64,000 nucleotides of DNA from Pirellulaceae bacterium. Its GTDB lineage: Bacteria; Planctomycetota; Planctomycetia; Pirellulales; Pirellulaceae. The translations under genes and the position numbers were made by a program. How positions within the stretch are numbered: the stretch's first letter is position 1; every line of letters begins with the position of its first letter. The stretch lies in NCBI GenBank assembly GCA_016784735.1, contig JADHUC010000010.1:1-64000 (forward strand). Direction: 5' to 3'. The notes beneath the pieces are model-generated. The model had not been told where the DNA came from. It made no database searches and saw only the letters and a program-made list of their open reading frames with translations. Below, piece after piece: positions 25,501-34,080 of the stretch.

Positions 25501-25956
25501 TGCTTCTTGATTGTCCAGCAGGTGGCGTGCCAGGACCTTCACGGCCCGCGTCTTCCCGAGCCGCATGTGTCGGGCTTTGTAGACCACTCCCATGCCACCG
25601 CGGCCGATGACTTCGAGAAGCCGATAATCGCGGATGCGCTCCAAAGAAGGCATGGTGCGGAAAAGCGTAGGTATGAACTCAGTAAACTCAGGGAACCGTT
25701 GTTCGTACTCGCCAGCGGCCACGACCTCGCCTGCCAGCTCGCGATACTGCTGGTCGGTCAGGATCAGCTCGCGGAGGAACGCCCAACGCTCCTCCGCAGC
25801 AATGCCGTCCAGAAAGCGTTCGATCTCGGGCCGGCCGCTCTTGCCAGTCAGGGCCCGCCTCCAGCGGGATTCAAAAGCATCGCAAACCTGCTCCAGCCGA
25901 GTGCCAACCGTCGGCTGCGAACCGGTATTGCTTTGTTGAGGAGGTTTCGTATTCAC
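22510..25956 (-). CDS. large membrane Ser/Thr protein kinase with helical-repeat C-terminus
   Basis: About 1148 residues, starting at GTG 25956 (VNTKPPQQSNTG); the frame runs to 26061 but has no better start. The N-terminal 100 residues are the helical region common before planctomycete kinases (FLRELILTDQQYRELAGEV). The Hanks-type kinase has all the key motifs: GRGGMGVVYKA loop, AVKVLARHLL lysine, HRDIKPSNLML catalytic loop, KILDLGLARF (DLG in place of DFG), MAPEQW. A basic stretch (SSRRRRKRRRPW) precedes a TM helix (AWIAAVVLLAALALTLIYVL). About 600 residues of TPR-like helices follow, outside the membrane if the topology is standard. It probably senses an extracytoplasmic signal and phosphorylates cytosolic targets. 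Confidence 0.9.
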   Translation of the reverse strand: MNTKPPQQSNTGSQPTVGTRLEQVCDAFESRWRRALTGKSGRPEIERFLDGIAAEERWAFLRELILTDQQYRELAGEVVAAGEYEQRFPEFTEFIPTLFRTMPSLERIRDYRLLEVIGRGGMGVVYKARHMRLGKTRAVKVLARHLLDNQEALERFRLEVENCGRLDHPNIVQALDAGEESDVHFLVMEFVEGWDLTKLVGSGEPLPVEAACELIRQASVGLQHAHDNFLVHRDIKPSNLMLSQNGSVKILDLGLARFIAEQQPETRLTMSSAPMGTCDYMAPEQWADASSVDIRADIYSLGCTLYYVLTGRPPYSGEDHKSLVQKQLAHQRAPVPSVLDTRPDVPDELQYVIERMMAKEPDDRYWEPAEVVEDIEEFAQPSSVQSLVSSLAEPGIHRDVPTDPHIPSLSSDTRKSSRRRRKRRRPWAKPWYRHPAWIAAVVLLAALALTLIYVLRPQRAPDSLVRDIETLPGLNGQWWFDEMPWYTPFARAAVARELRTEDAGAVLGENVEGYLDSNVVQVQTWLGKAVDRCRDSLSERQIGLLDELIAVSSERLEDEELKERLRKSYDAFVGDRDTWTANDLYTRAVLEHKLAELSNDAEMADRAIASYDAALVEYDQLKPSESALGLLCQADSARLCFSVLSDYDEASRRFRAALTPDAPLLFQAETRAAFGHASRKAGQYKDEEFERAKQQLAESQKIDRGHPLLAHVCERYAWSLMDRWNVQKAKSEFETAYSIRHINWNEGKGNAFASIYVFHNSHGLAMAQRYLGNVANTEAKYTELIAKIKIELEEGEKQKNPPPGHQRYLRDLRERLTNSKERWADCVLYHEAASGPELERLERASILYQEATDDADELGARVVHAFKQCMVLALMGETKAAREQFEQAREQSIIGERSKRVDVVRSLAESILEYKEAEDPSTGHAKLRQFLIQQCDLNPYEQLRRETLELQLLCAELLLRSELQPPNGQTNLPEDLTRLETLLENFTGHLKEHSAVDDMLPFLRRFYDLAISVVGDTQPVDSVRAARLILAARGPGYGGSTRAVRVLFHLHDNDGLVVVLLPDGTNAAFRLDGIGRRQVKQNGRDKSGTQDLSLPEPLIELVLQHQSAGSEIECLWSDAQCWPDSQEHLALTIEDFSFVELLGKVTVQ

Positions 25957-26256
25957 CCTGCGAGCCTCGGTGGAGCTGTCGACCGCACCCAATGGATGAT
26001 AGCAGCCCGTTTTGCGTATGTCGACAAAGAGCCAGTATTTGTGGCTGAAATCACCCAGCATTCCAGAGGGGGACGCGGCCCAATCCTGATAACTTGACCA
26101 GTCACCCCATGTGTGCGTCTCGACCCATTGCGTGCTGGATAGGCAGATCGTTTCGCCGTTATCTCCCTACCTCGCTTCAGTAATTGACTGTCCCGTTATT
26201 ACCACGATACTGGTATCTTGCCTTAGAAACACAACTGATAGCAGGAGAGAAGAACC

Positions 26257-29200
26257 ATGAGAGGCACATTCGCCTTTGCAGTTGCTACTGCCATTTCAGT
26301 GGCAATGGTCGCTGGGATCTGTACGGCACAAGAGCAGAAATTGACGGCCAGGCAAATTATTGACGCGGCCGGCGTCCAAGGCGGACTTGTCGTCCACGTG
26401 GGTTGTGGCGACGGACGGCTGACCGCGGCGCTACGAACGTGCGATAGCTACATGGTGCAGGGCTTGGACACCGATGCGGCAAACGTCCGGAAGGCACGCG
26501 CGCACATCCGGTCACTCGGGCTTTACGGGAACGTATCTGTCGACGCATTCGATGGCGAGCGTCTGCCCTACATCGACAACCTTGTCAATCTTGTTGTGGT
26601 TTCAGGTGTCAGTGTTCAGGTTTCGGGAGACGAGATAGCTCGCGTACTTGCGCCGGGAGGAGTCGCGTTGGTGAAACACGACCATGGGCTTCCCGACACC
26701 CGACACCTGACACCCGACACCTCCCCAGTCCTACCAGGCTGGACCAAACTCACCAAACCCCGGCCCGACACGATCGACGAATGGACGCACTATCTGCATG
26801 GTCCCGGCAACAACGCGGTCGCGCACGACACGGTTGTCGGGCCGCCGCGTCGGATGCAGTGGGTGGGCAGCCCCAGGTACTCGCGACACCACGACCACAT
26901 GTCGAGCTTGAGCGCCGTGGTCTCGGCTGGCGGTCGGGTCTTCTACATCTTCGACGAAGCAACGCCCGCGTCCGTCCTGGCGCCGTCGAAGTGGGCTTTG
27001 ATCGCGCGCGATGCCTTCAACGGAACCGTCCTCTGGAAGCGGCCCATCGACAACTGGCACACGCACCTGTGGAAGCTCAAAAGCGGCCCCGCGCAGTTGC
27101 CCCGGCGGCTGGTTGCCAGCGGCGACCGCGTGTATGTCACGCTGGGCCTCGATGCACCGCTCGTGGCGCTCGACGCGGCCACAGGTAAAACGATCCGGAC
27201 GTACGACGGCACCAAGGCCACAGAAGAAGCGATCCTCTCGGATGGTAGTCTGTTTGCACTCGTGAACGACGCCGAAGAGAAACCAGACTACGACGGCCGG
27301 AAGCGGTTCCGCGGCTCGTACAATGCCAAGTTCTGGGACGAGGAGAAGAGGAAGATCGTGGCTGTTCGCGCGGACACGGGCGAAGTCCTGTGGACCTCCG
27401 AACGACGCGTCTTGCCGACTACTTTGGCCGCCGATACCAAACGTGTCGCCTTCCACGACGGCCAGAGCGTGGTCTGTCTGGACCGCACGACGGGCGACGA
27501 GATTTGGCGTTCCGAGGCGATCGCCCGCAGCGAGGAAATCCGCGGGTTCTATGCACCCATCCTGGTTTTGTACGAAGACGTCGTGCTGTTCTCCGGCGGT
27601 GAAACCGCCGGCAAGCAGACCGGCAGTTGGTACGAAAGTGGCCAGGACACGATGACCTCACTCGATGCGGCAACCGGTAGAGTGCTGTGGTCGGCGTACC
27701 ATCCGCCGTCCGGTTACCGATCACCGGAGGACTTGCTGGTCGTCGACGGGCTGGTGTGGACCGGCGAGACAACCAGCGGCCGGGCTGTTGGCGTGTTCAC
27801 CGGCCGTGACCCGCGTACGGGCGAGGTGAAGCGCGAATTCCCGCCCGATGTCTCGACCTATTGGTTTCATCACCGCTGCTATCGCAGCAAAGCCACGGAC
27901 AATTTCCTGCTGACGTCGCGGACCGGCATCGAGTTCCTGGACGTCCGCGAGGAGCATTGGATCCCGCACCACTGGGTCCGCGGAGCGTGTTCATACGGCA
28001 TCATGCCGGCCAACGGCCTGATCTATGCCCCGCAGCACCCGTGTGCGTGCTACCTGGAAGCGAAGATGTACGGCTTTAACGCGTTGGCGCCGGAGCCGGA
28101 AGTTCGAAACCGGAAACTGGAAACTCGAAACTGGGAAAACCGGCTGCAAACGGGACCGGCGTTTGGACAAATCGGAAATCGCAAATCGCAAATCGAAAAT
28201 CCCCATGATTGGCCTACTTACCGGCACGACGCGGCGCGTAGCGGGCGAGCGAGTACGTCCGTTCCGGCGGCGCTCGGGCGAGCTTGGCAAGCTGATATTG
28301 GCGGTCGACTGACAAGCCCCGTTATCGCCGGGGGCAAGGTCTTTGTGGCCTCGGTGGATACGCATACCGTCCACGCGGTCGACGCTGCCTCGGGCAGACA
28401 GGTTTGGCAATACACAGCCGGCGGGCGAGTCGATTCGCCGCCGACCATTTATCAGGGTCTTGTGTTGTTCGGCTGTGCCGATGGCTGCGTGTATGCCCTG
28501 CGCGCAGCGGACGGCCAGCTCGTTTGGCGATTCCGCGCGGCACCGATGGACCAACGTCTGACGGCGTTCGAGCAGGTCGAGTCGGTTTGGCCCGTACCGG
28601 GCAGCGTGCTCGTCCAGGACGACGTTTTGTATTGTGTGGCGGGCAGATCGATGTTCCTGGACGGCGGTTTGCGGCTGTGGCGGCTGGAGCCGACGACGGG
28701 ACGCGTGTTGTCGGAGACCGTGCTGGACGATAGCGCCGCAGAGTCCGATCAGAGGTTGCAGAAGTACGTGAGTTGGCTGAACATGCCAACCGGTCTGCCG
28801 GACATCCTGTCTTGTGACGGCCGTTACGTCTACATGCGATCACAGCCGTTCAAGTTGGACGGGTCGCGCTTGCCGCTGGAGGCGATGCCAAGCGGGCCTG
28901 ACGCAGATCGCGGAGCACCGCCAGCGACACAGCGAGCCGACATCGCACATCTGTTCAGCCCCACCGGCTTTCTGGACGACACCTGGTGGCACCGCACTTA
29001 CTGGATGTACGGCAGCCGATTCGTCAGCGGCTGGTGCGGATACTTCCGAGCCGGCAAGGCGACTCCGTCGGGTCGGATTCTGGTGTTCGACGAATCGAAG
29101 ATCTACGGCTTCGGCCGCAAGCCCAAGTACTACCGGTGGACAACGCCGATCGAACATCACCTGTTCGCCGCCGACAAGACGCCGCCGCCCGCGTCTCAGT

Positions 29201-29574
29201 CGCCCGACGAACGACCGGGAGAAGGCGACTATCTGGTCGACCTTCACTGGACCAACGATCTGCCATTGCTTGCTCGAGCGATGGTATTGGCCGACGGCAC
29301 GCTCTTCGTCGCCGGGCCGCCGGACTTGGTCGACGAAGATCAGGCGCTGAAGACCATTGATGCCCCGGCGACCCAGGCGAAGCTCGTTGATCAGGTCAAT
29401 GCCTTCGAAGGCAAACAAGGCGCGCTGCTCTGGGCGATGTCCGCCGACGATGGAGAGAAGTTAGCCGAGTGCCAACTCGACGCGCCGCCAGTCTTCGATG
29501 GCATGGCGGCGGCCGCGGGCCGTCTCTACTTCGCGACGACCGACGGCAAGCTCGTTTGTATGGCCGGCAGGTAG
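26257..29574 (+). CDS. exported methyltransferase-like / PQQ beta-propeller fusion (paralogue B)
   Basis: 1105 residues from ATG 26257 after a strong ribosome site (aggagagaagaacc). A signal peptide spans 1-25 (AFAVATAISVAMVAGICTAQ). The Rossmann domain keeps a complete SAM-type loop, VVHVGCGDGRLTAAL (about 43-57), with motif II VQGLDTDAANV and motif IV LPYIDNLVNLVVVSG. A block shared with the other paralogues follows (TIDEWTHYLHGPGNNAVAHD), then propeller repeats such as ALDAATGKTIRTYDGT and CLDRTTGDEIWRSEA. A CACY motif sits near 595, then a second propeller half from DWPTYRHDAARSG. Whether the domain can methylate is doubtful outside the cytosol. Its partner downstream on the opposite strand is a Skp-like lipoprotein gene. 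Confidence 0.85.
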   Translation: MRGTFAFAVATAISVAMVAGICTAQEQKLTARQIIDAAGVQGGLVVHVGCGDGRLTAALRTCDSYMVQGLDTDAANVRKARAHIRSLGLYGNVSVDAFDGERLPYIDNLVNLVVVSGVSVQVSGDEIARVLAPGGVALVKHDHGLPDTRHLTPDTSPVLPGWTKLTKPRPDTIDEWTHYLHGPGNNAVAHDTVVGPPRRMQWVGSPRYSRHHDHMSSLSAVVSAGGRVFYIFDEATPASVLAPSKWALIARDAFNGTVLWKRPIDNWHTHLWKLKSGPAQLPRRLVASGDRVYVTLGLDAPLVALDAATGKTIRTYDGTKATEEAILSDGSLFALVNDAEEKPDYDGRKRFRGSYNAKFWDEEKRKIVAVRADTGEVLWTSERRVLPTTLAADTKRVAFHDGQSVVCLDRTTGDEIWRSEAIARSEEIRGFYAPILVLYEDVVLFSGGETAGKQTGSWYESGQDTMTSLDAATGRVLWSAYHPPSGYRSPEDLLVVDGLVWTGETTSGRAVGVFTGRDPRTGEVKREFPPDVSTYWFHHRCYRSKATDNFLLTSRTGIEFLDVREEHWIPHHWVRGACSYGIMPANGLIYAPQHPCACYLEAKMYGFNALAPEPEVRNRKLETRNWENRLQTGPAFGQIGNRKSQIENPHDWPTYRHDAARSGRASTSVPAALGRAWQADIGGRLTSPVIAGGKVFVASVDTHTVHAVDAASGRQVWQYTAGGRVDSPPTIYQGLVLFGCADGCVYALRAADGQLVWRFRAAPMDQRLTAFEQVESVWPVPGSVLVQDDVLYCVAGRSMFLDGGLRLWRLEPTTGRVLSETVLDDSAAESDQRLQKYVSWLNMPTGLPDILSCDGRYVYMRSQPFKLDGSRLPLEAMPSGPDADRGAPPATQRADIAHLFSPTGFLDDTWWHRTYWMYGSRFVSGWCGYFRAGKATPSGRILVFDESKIYGFGRKPKYYRWTTPIEHHLFAADKTPPPASQSPDERPGEGDYLVDLHWTNDLPLLARAMVLADGTLFVAGPPDLVDEDQALKTIDAPATQAKLVDQVNAFEGKQGALLWAMSADDGEKLAECQLDAPPVFDGMAAAAGRLYFATTDGKLVCMAGR
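26692..26724 (+). repeat. short-period in-frame repeat (cgacacc type) in paralogue B
   Basis: Copies of cccgacacc/cctgacacc are read as PDTRHLTPDTSP in the hinge between the Rossmann domain and the WTHYLH block. Paralogue D has nearly the same tract at the same place. Confidence 0.8.
28098..28201 (+). repeat. two short-period tracts at hinge 2 of paralogue B
   Basis: At 28098-28140 a 'ggaaactgg/cgaaact' tract reads as EVRNRKLETRNWENR. At 28168-28201 an 'aatcgcaa' tract reads as IGNRKSQIEN. Together they form a linker before DWPTYRHD that has no domain character. Confidence 0.75.
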
Positions 29575-29610
29575 ACGCCTTCGGTAAGACCTTCAAGAAG
29601 CAGGCGAGGT

Positions 29611-30225
29611 CTATCTCTGCTCCATGCCGGCGGAAGTGCGATGAGCTGTTTCTGCAGACGGTTGGCTCGCAATACCCCCACGCATGCGTTCGGCAACGCG
29701 GTCGGTGATATCGACCGCGGAGGCGTAGGCGAAGACGACACTGTCGTTCTTTGTCACAACTGTGCTCAGGCCCAACTCCGTAGCAACCGACTGCGCCACC
29801 GGCTTCACTTCCTCGCGAAACTGCTGGATCAGCCGAAGCTTGCTGGCATTCAGATTCTGTTGGGCTTTTGCGCGTGCCTGATTCAGTTGCGTCCCCAATT
29901 GGCGGTCGATTAGTTGCAGTTCGGCTTGCTGTTTCTGCAGTTTCTCTTGCGTCTCAAGTCGAGCTGCGCCGAACTCGTTCTTTTTCTGATCGTATTGGCC
30001 GCGTAACGTCACTTGGTATTGCTGCAATTGCTCGTTCAGCAAGTCTGCCTGCTGCTTGGCGGCATTGGACATCTGCAAGTCTCGTCCGAGTTTCGCGGCA
30101 ACCGCGTCCAGGTCGATTACCGCCACACCGCCGGTGCTGGCCGCTGGTTTGACGTCTTGCCGATCGCAACCGACCAGAAACGCGACGACAAGGCTGACGA
30201 ACAAGGTGTTGGCACGGCCAAACAT
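29611..30225 (-). CDS. Skp/OmpH-like periplasmic chaperone, probable lipoprotein
   Basis: 204 residues from ATG 30225, with ribosome site agggag six bases before; longer frames to 30294 are less likely. A lipobox-like end of the signal peptide, LVVAFLVGCDRQ, gives Cys20 as the lipid site. The mature part starts with VAVIDLDAVAAKLGRD, followed by a long coiled coil (ADLLNEQLQQYQVTLRGQY through KLRLIQQFREEV) and a terminal VVTKNDSVVFAYASAVDITD strand, as in Skp. Classic Skp is a soluble trimer; a lipidated form is unusual. It sits between paralogues B and C on the opposite strand, so a role in folding exported giants is a guess from position. Confidence 0.85.
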   Translation of the reverse strand: MFGRANTLFVSLVVAFLVGCDRQDVKPAASTGGVAVIDLDAVAAKLGRDLQMSNAAKQQADLLNEQLQQYQVTLRGQYDQKKNEFGAARLETQEKLQKQQAELQLIDRQLGTQLNQARAKAQQNLNASKLRLIQQFREEVKPVAQSVATELGLSTVVTKNDSVVFAYASAVDITDRVAERMRGGIASQPSAETAHRTSAGMEQR

Positions 30226-30499
30226 AGTCAACTCCCTACGCATAGGACTGCTAGCAGAACGCCCTTCTCCGCGTGGGCGGGAAGATAGTGTCAATCGACA
30301 ACAGCCACCAGATCAATCCTGCCAAAACATTAATGTGCGTTCACGCCCCAACATGTCGGCTGGAGGTTGACGTCTTCGGTGCGCCCCGTTTGCCGGGCAT
30401 GGCAGGAAACGGCCCGCAGACAGTTGCATTCCTACCCGGTGCCCGGATAATCTGAAAATGGCTAGACGCATTCACTCTCTCGATACGGAGGCAAACGAC

Positions 30500-33400
30500 A
30501 TGATCAAGACAACGCGAAATGGCCGTCTTCTAAGTGTTGGTCTTCTCATTGCGGCGATCCTGGTTGTCGGTGTGGGAGTGTCGAGCGCTACGGTGGCGGC
30601 GGACAAGACCGATAACGATGTGCTGGCCAAACAGATCCTGGAAGAGACCGGCGTGCCAGGGGGGCTGATCGTTCATCTCGGCTGCGGTGACGGGAAGCTG
30701 ACGGCTGCGTTGCGCGCGAAGGACTGCTACCTGGTGCAAGGCCTGGACGCGGCCCCGGAGAATGTCGAAAAGGCCCGCCGGCACATCCGTTCCAAGGGAC
30801 TGTACGGCGACGTGTCGGTCGACCGCTTCGACGGAAAGCAATTGCCCTATGTCGACAACCTAGTGAATCTGATAGTGGCAAGTGGCGAGTGTCAGGTGCC
30901 AAGTGAGGAGATCGCCAGGGTGCTCGCCCCGAACGGTGTCTCCCTCGTCCTCAATAGGCAATCGGAAATCGACAATCGGAAATGGGTCAAGCCTCGGCCG
31001 AAAGAAATCGACGACTGGACCCACTACCTTTACGACGAAAGTGGAAACGCCGTTTCGCAGGACATGGTGGTCGGTCCGCCTCGCCACTTCCAATGGACCG
31101 GCAGTCCGCGGTGGGCGCGGCACCATGATCGTCGTGCGAGCGCCAGTGCGATGGTCTCGGCGGGCGGGCGGATCTTCTACATCTTCGACGAGGGCTCGAC
31201 CGCTTCGATCATGCTGCCGCCCAAGACAGTGCTGATCGCGCGGGATGCCTTCAACGGCACCATCCTTTGGAAGCGAGATATCCCAACGTGGCATACGCAT
31301 CTGTGGCCGTTCAAAAGCGGGCCCACCCAGCTCCAACGCCGCTTGGTGGCCATCGGCGAGGTGGTCTACGTCACGCTCGGGCTCGACGCGCCGCTAGTCG
31401 CCTTGGACGCGGTGACCGGTGAAACGGTGCGGACCTATGAAGACAGCCTTGCCACGGAGGAGGTAATTGCGTCGCAAGGCGTTTTGTTCTTGTTGGTCAA
31501 CAAGGAACCGCAGAAATACGACGACTTCAGACCCGAAGACGTGGGTATCGGCGCGGAACGCGACCGCGTGATGCGCGATTGGCCATGGAACGAGAAACCA
31601 CGACATGTCGTGGCGTTGGACGCGGGGACGGGGAAACATCTTTGGAATACAGAAACGCCCGTAGTTCCCCTGACGCTGGCAGTCGACGCGGATCGTGTCT
31701 ATTTGCACGACGGCGACAAGGTAGTTGCCCTGGACCGCAAGACCGGCGACCAGTTATGGAGTTCCGCCCCAGTGGACCGTCAGGAGAAGGTGCCCACAAA
31801 CATCACTCCGACCGTTGTGGTTCACGAGGACGTTGTCTTGTTCTATGGTGCGACGAGGAAGCTGACGGGCCTTTCGGCCAAGACCGGCGAGGTGTTATGG
31901 ACCGAGCCGCATCCCCGCTCGGGCCACTACTGCCCGGAGGACGTGTTGGTGGCCGGCGGCCTGGTGTGGGGCGGCGAAATTGCCGGCGGGCGCGATAGCG
32001 GCGTCTTCACTGGACGCGACCCGCGTACAGGTGAAATCAAAAGCCAGTTTCCGCCTGACATCGACATTTTCTTCATGCACCAACGATGCTATCGCAGCAA
32101 GGCGACGGACCGCTTTCTGATCCCCGGCTGGACCGGCACCGAATACATCGACTTCCGCAACGAGCACTGGGTCACAAATCACTGGGTGCGCGGCGGCTGC
32201 ATCTACGGGGTCATGCCGTGCAACGGTTTGACCTATACCACGCCCCACGCCTGCGCCTGCTATATGCAGGCAAAGTTGTACGGATTCTGCGCGCTGGCTG
32301 CGGAGCGAGAGTCGAAGAGTCAGCCAGAGGATCGGCTGGAACGCGGACCGGCATACGACGATGACATGGCCAGCGGAATGGTCATATTGGACGGAAAACC
32401 AGTTCCTGGCACGATCGTTGAATTTCGGCCGGAGGGTGGCGGCTCGCCTTCGCGTGGCGTGGTCGACGCAAAAGGTCGCTTCAAGCTGCGTATGGCGCCT
32501 GGTAAGTACTCCATCGCTATCAGCAACGTGGACGATCCTGAACAGCGCACGTCCAAGGAGATTGACAGCCCGGATCCTGGCGAATGGTCCACCTACCGCA
32601 ATGACCCGGCGCGTAGCGGATTCACGACGGCTTCCGTGTCTGCGGACTTGACGGCGAAATGGAAGGCCAAGCTAGGCGGTCGGCTATCGAGCGTCGTCGT
32701 CGCCGATGGCAAACTCTTCGTGGCGTCGGTGGATACGCATACGGTTCACGCACACAGCGCGGATTCCGGCGAGCCCGTATGGAGCTTCACGGCGGGGGGT
32801 CGCGTCGATTCGCCGCCGACGATCTGGAAAGGACGTGTGCTTTTCGGGAGTGCCGATGGATACGTGTATTGCCTGAGGGCTTCTGACGGCGAACTGGCGT
32901 GGCGTTTCCGCGCCGGGCCGGAGGATCGGCGGATGACGTCCTTCGAGCAAGTCGAATCGGTGTGGCCCGTCTCCGGTAGTGTGCTTGTGCAAGACGGTGT
33001 CGTCTATTGCGTGGCCGGCAGGTCGATGTTCCTGGACGGCGGTTTGCGTTACCTGCGGATCGACGCGGAAAGCGGCAAGTTGATCTCGGAGGTCATCTTC
33101 GACGAAAACGATCCGGAAACGGGCGAGAACCTGCAGACGCACGTCGAGGTCAGAAACATGCCGGTGGGGCTTCCCGATATCCTCTCCAGCGACGGTGAGT
33201 CCCTGTATATGCGTTCGCAGCAATTCGATATGGAAGGCAAACGTAGTTCGCTGGTCCAAATCAAGGGCACGGACGCCAATCGAGGTGCCGATCAGCAGGG
33301 CCCGGCCACACACCTGTTTTCGCCTACCGGTTTCCTGGACGACACTTGGTGGCACCGGTCCTACTGGGTCTACGGCCAGCGTTTTTCGGAAGGAGCCGGC

Positions 33401-33982
33401 GGCTGGCCTCAGGCCGGCAAGTTCGCCCCGGCCGGTCGAATCATGGCAATGAACGACTCCAACGTATACGGCTTCGGCCGAAAGCCGGTGTACTATAAGT
33501 GGCGAACGCCGCTGGAATATCACTTGTTTTCCGCCGGCAAGAAGCCGGAAATCGTACGCCAAGCGGTCGGCCCCGCTCCGAAGGCCAAACCCGGCTCGAA
33601 GCCCGCGGCAAAGCGCCGGGCGGGACCGCGGGTGCAACATCCCCACTACGAATGGTCGCGCACCATACCGTTCTTTGTCCGCGCAATGGTCCTGGCCGAC
33701 AAGACGCTGTTCATCGTCGGTCCGCCGGATGTGGTGGACGAGGAGGAAGCCTTTCGCCGAGTCGGTGATCCCGATATGGATGCAAAGCTTGCCGAGCAAG
33801 ATGCCGTACTGAACGGCTCGCGAGGCGCCCTGCTTTGGGCGGTCTCTGCGGAGAATGGCGATAAGCTGGCCGAGCACAAACTCGACTGCCTACCCGTCTT
33901 CGACAGCCTGATCGCCACGAAAGGCCACCTGTACATGGCCACCACCGACGGCCAGATCCTGTGCTTCCGTGGGAGTGAATAG
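30500..33982 (+). CDS. exported methyltransferase-like / PQQ beta-propeller fusion with carboxypeptidase-regulatory-like insert (paralogue C)
   Basis: About 1160 residues from ATG 30500, with ggagg nine bases upstream; the frame is open to 30458. A signal peptide spans about 1-34. The SAM-type loop IVHLGCGDGKLTAAL and motif LPYVDNLVNLIVASG are intact. The WTHYLYDESGNAVSQD block, propeller halves and a CACY motif follow. At the hinge where B and D carry repeat tracts, C has a 65-residue carboxypeptidase-regulatory-like beta domain (MVILDGKPVPGTIVEFRPEG, GRFKLRMAPGKYSIAI), then EWSTYRNDPARSG. Near the C-terminus a Pro/Ala/Lys stretch (APKAKPGSKPAAKRRAG) sits where A has its LamG domain. The gene appears monocistronic. 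Confidence 0.85.
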   Translation: MIKTTRNGRLLSVGLLIAAILVVGVGVSSATVAADKTDNDVLAKQILEETGVPGGLIVHLGCGDGKLTAALRAKDCYLVQGLDAAPENVEKARRHIRSKGLYGDVSVDRFDGKQLPYVDNLVNLIVASGECQVPSEEIARVLAPNGVSLVLNRQSEIDNRKWVKPRPKEIDDWTHYLYDESGNAVSQDMVVGPPRHFQWTGSPRWARHHDRRASASAMVSAGGRIFYIFDEGSTASIMLPPKTVLIARDAFNGTILWKRDIPTWHTHLWPFKSGPTQLQRRLVAIGEVVYVTLGLDAPLVALDAVTGETVRTYEDSLATEEVIASQGVLFLLVNKEPQKYDDFRPEDVGIGAERDRVMRDWPWNEKPRHVVALDAGTGKHLWNTETPVVPLTLAVDADRVYLHDGDKVVALDRKTGDQLWSSAPVDRQEKVPTNITPTVVVHEDVVLFYGATRKLTGLSAKTGEVLWTEPHPRSGHYCPEDVLVAGGLVWGGEIAGGRDSGVFTGRDPRTGEIKSQFPPDIDIFFMHQRCYRSKATDRFLIPGWTGTEYIDFRNEHWVTNHWVRGGCIYGVMPCNGLTYTTPHACACYMQAKLYGFCALAAERESKSQPEDRLERGPAYDDDMASGMVILDGKPVPGTIVEFRPEGGGSPSRGVVDAKGRFKLRMAPGKYSIAISNVDDPEQRTSKEIDSPDPGEWSTYRNDPARSGFTTASVSADLTAKWKAKLGGRLSSVVVADGKLFVASVDTHTVHAHSADSGEPVWSFTAGGRVDSPPTIWKGRVLFGSADGYVYCLRASDGELAWRFRAGPEDRRMTSFEQVESVWPVSGSVLVQDGVVYCVAGRSMFLDGGLRYLRIDAESGKLISEVIFDENDPETGENLQTHVEVRNMPVGLPDILSSDGESLYMRSQQFDMEGKRSSLVQIKGTDANRGADQQGPATHLFSPTGFLDDTWWHRSYWVYGQRFSEGAGGWPQAGKFAPAGRIMAMNDSNVYGFGRKPVYYKWRTPLEYHLFSAGKKPEIVRQAVGPAPKAKPGSKPAAKRRAGPRVQHPHYEWSRTIPFFVRAMVLADKTLFIVGPPDVVDEEEAFRRVGDPDMDAKLAEQDAVLNGSRGALLWAVSAENGDKLAEHKLDCLPVFDSLIATKGHLYMATTDGQILCFRGSE
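30873..30984 (+). repeat. short-period tracts at hinge 1 of paralogue C
   Basis: At 30873-30904 an 'agtggc/aagtg' tract, and at 30957-30984 an 'aatcggaa' tract read as RQSEIDNRKW, both lie between the Rossmann domain and the WTHYLY block. Confidence 0.7.
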
Positions 33983-34024
33983 GCCGTTCGACAACGAATT
34001 GTCGATGTTGCGAAAGAACGCAAA

Positions 34025-34078
34025 ATGGCAGGGGAATAGCCTTTGTAAATCATTCCCCTGCCCCCATTCCCCTGCCGA
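34025..34078. repeat. short inverted repeat, 'cattcccctgcc' type, between convergent genes
   Basis: tggcaggggaat at the left pairs with two tandem copies of attcccctgcc at the right. It lies in the 98-base space between paralogue C and the dipeptidase and may act as a bidirectional terminator. Confidence 0.65.
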
Positions 34079-34080
34079 AT

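Noticed and set aside
26692-28201. CRISPR-like array in paralogue B
   Set aside because: The units are 7-9 bases without spacers, in frame inside a gene; this is not a CRISPR array.
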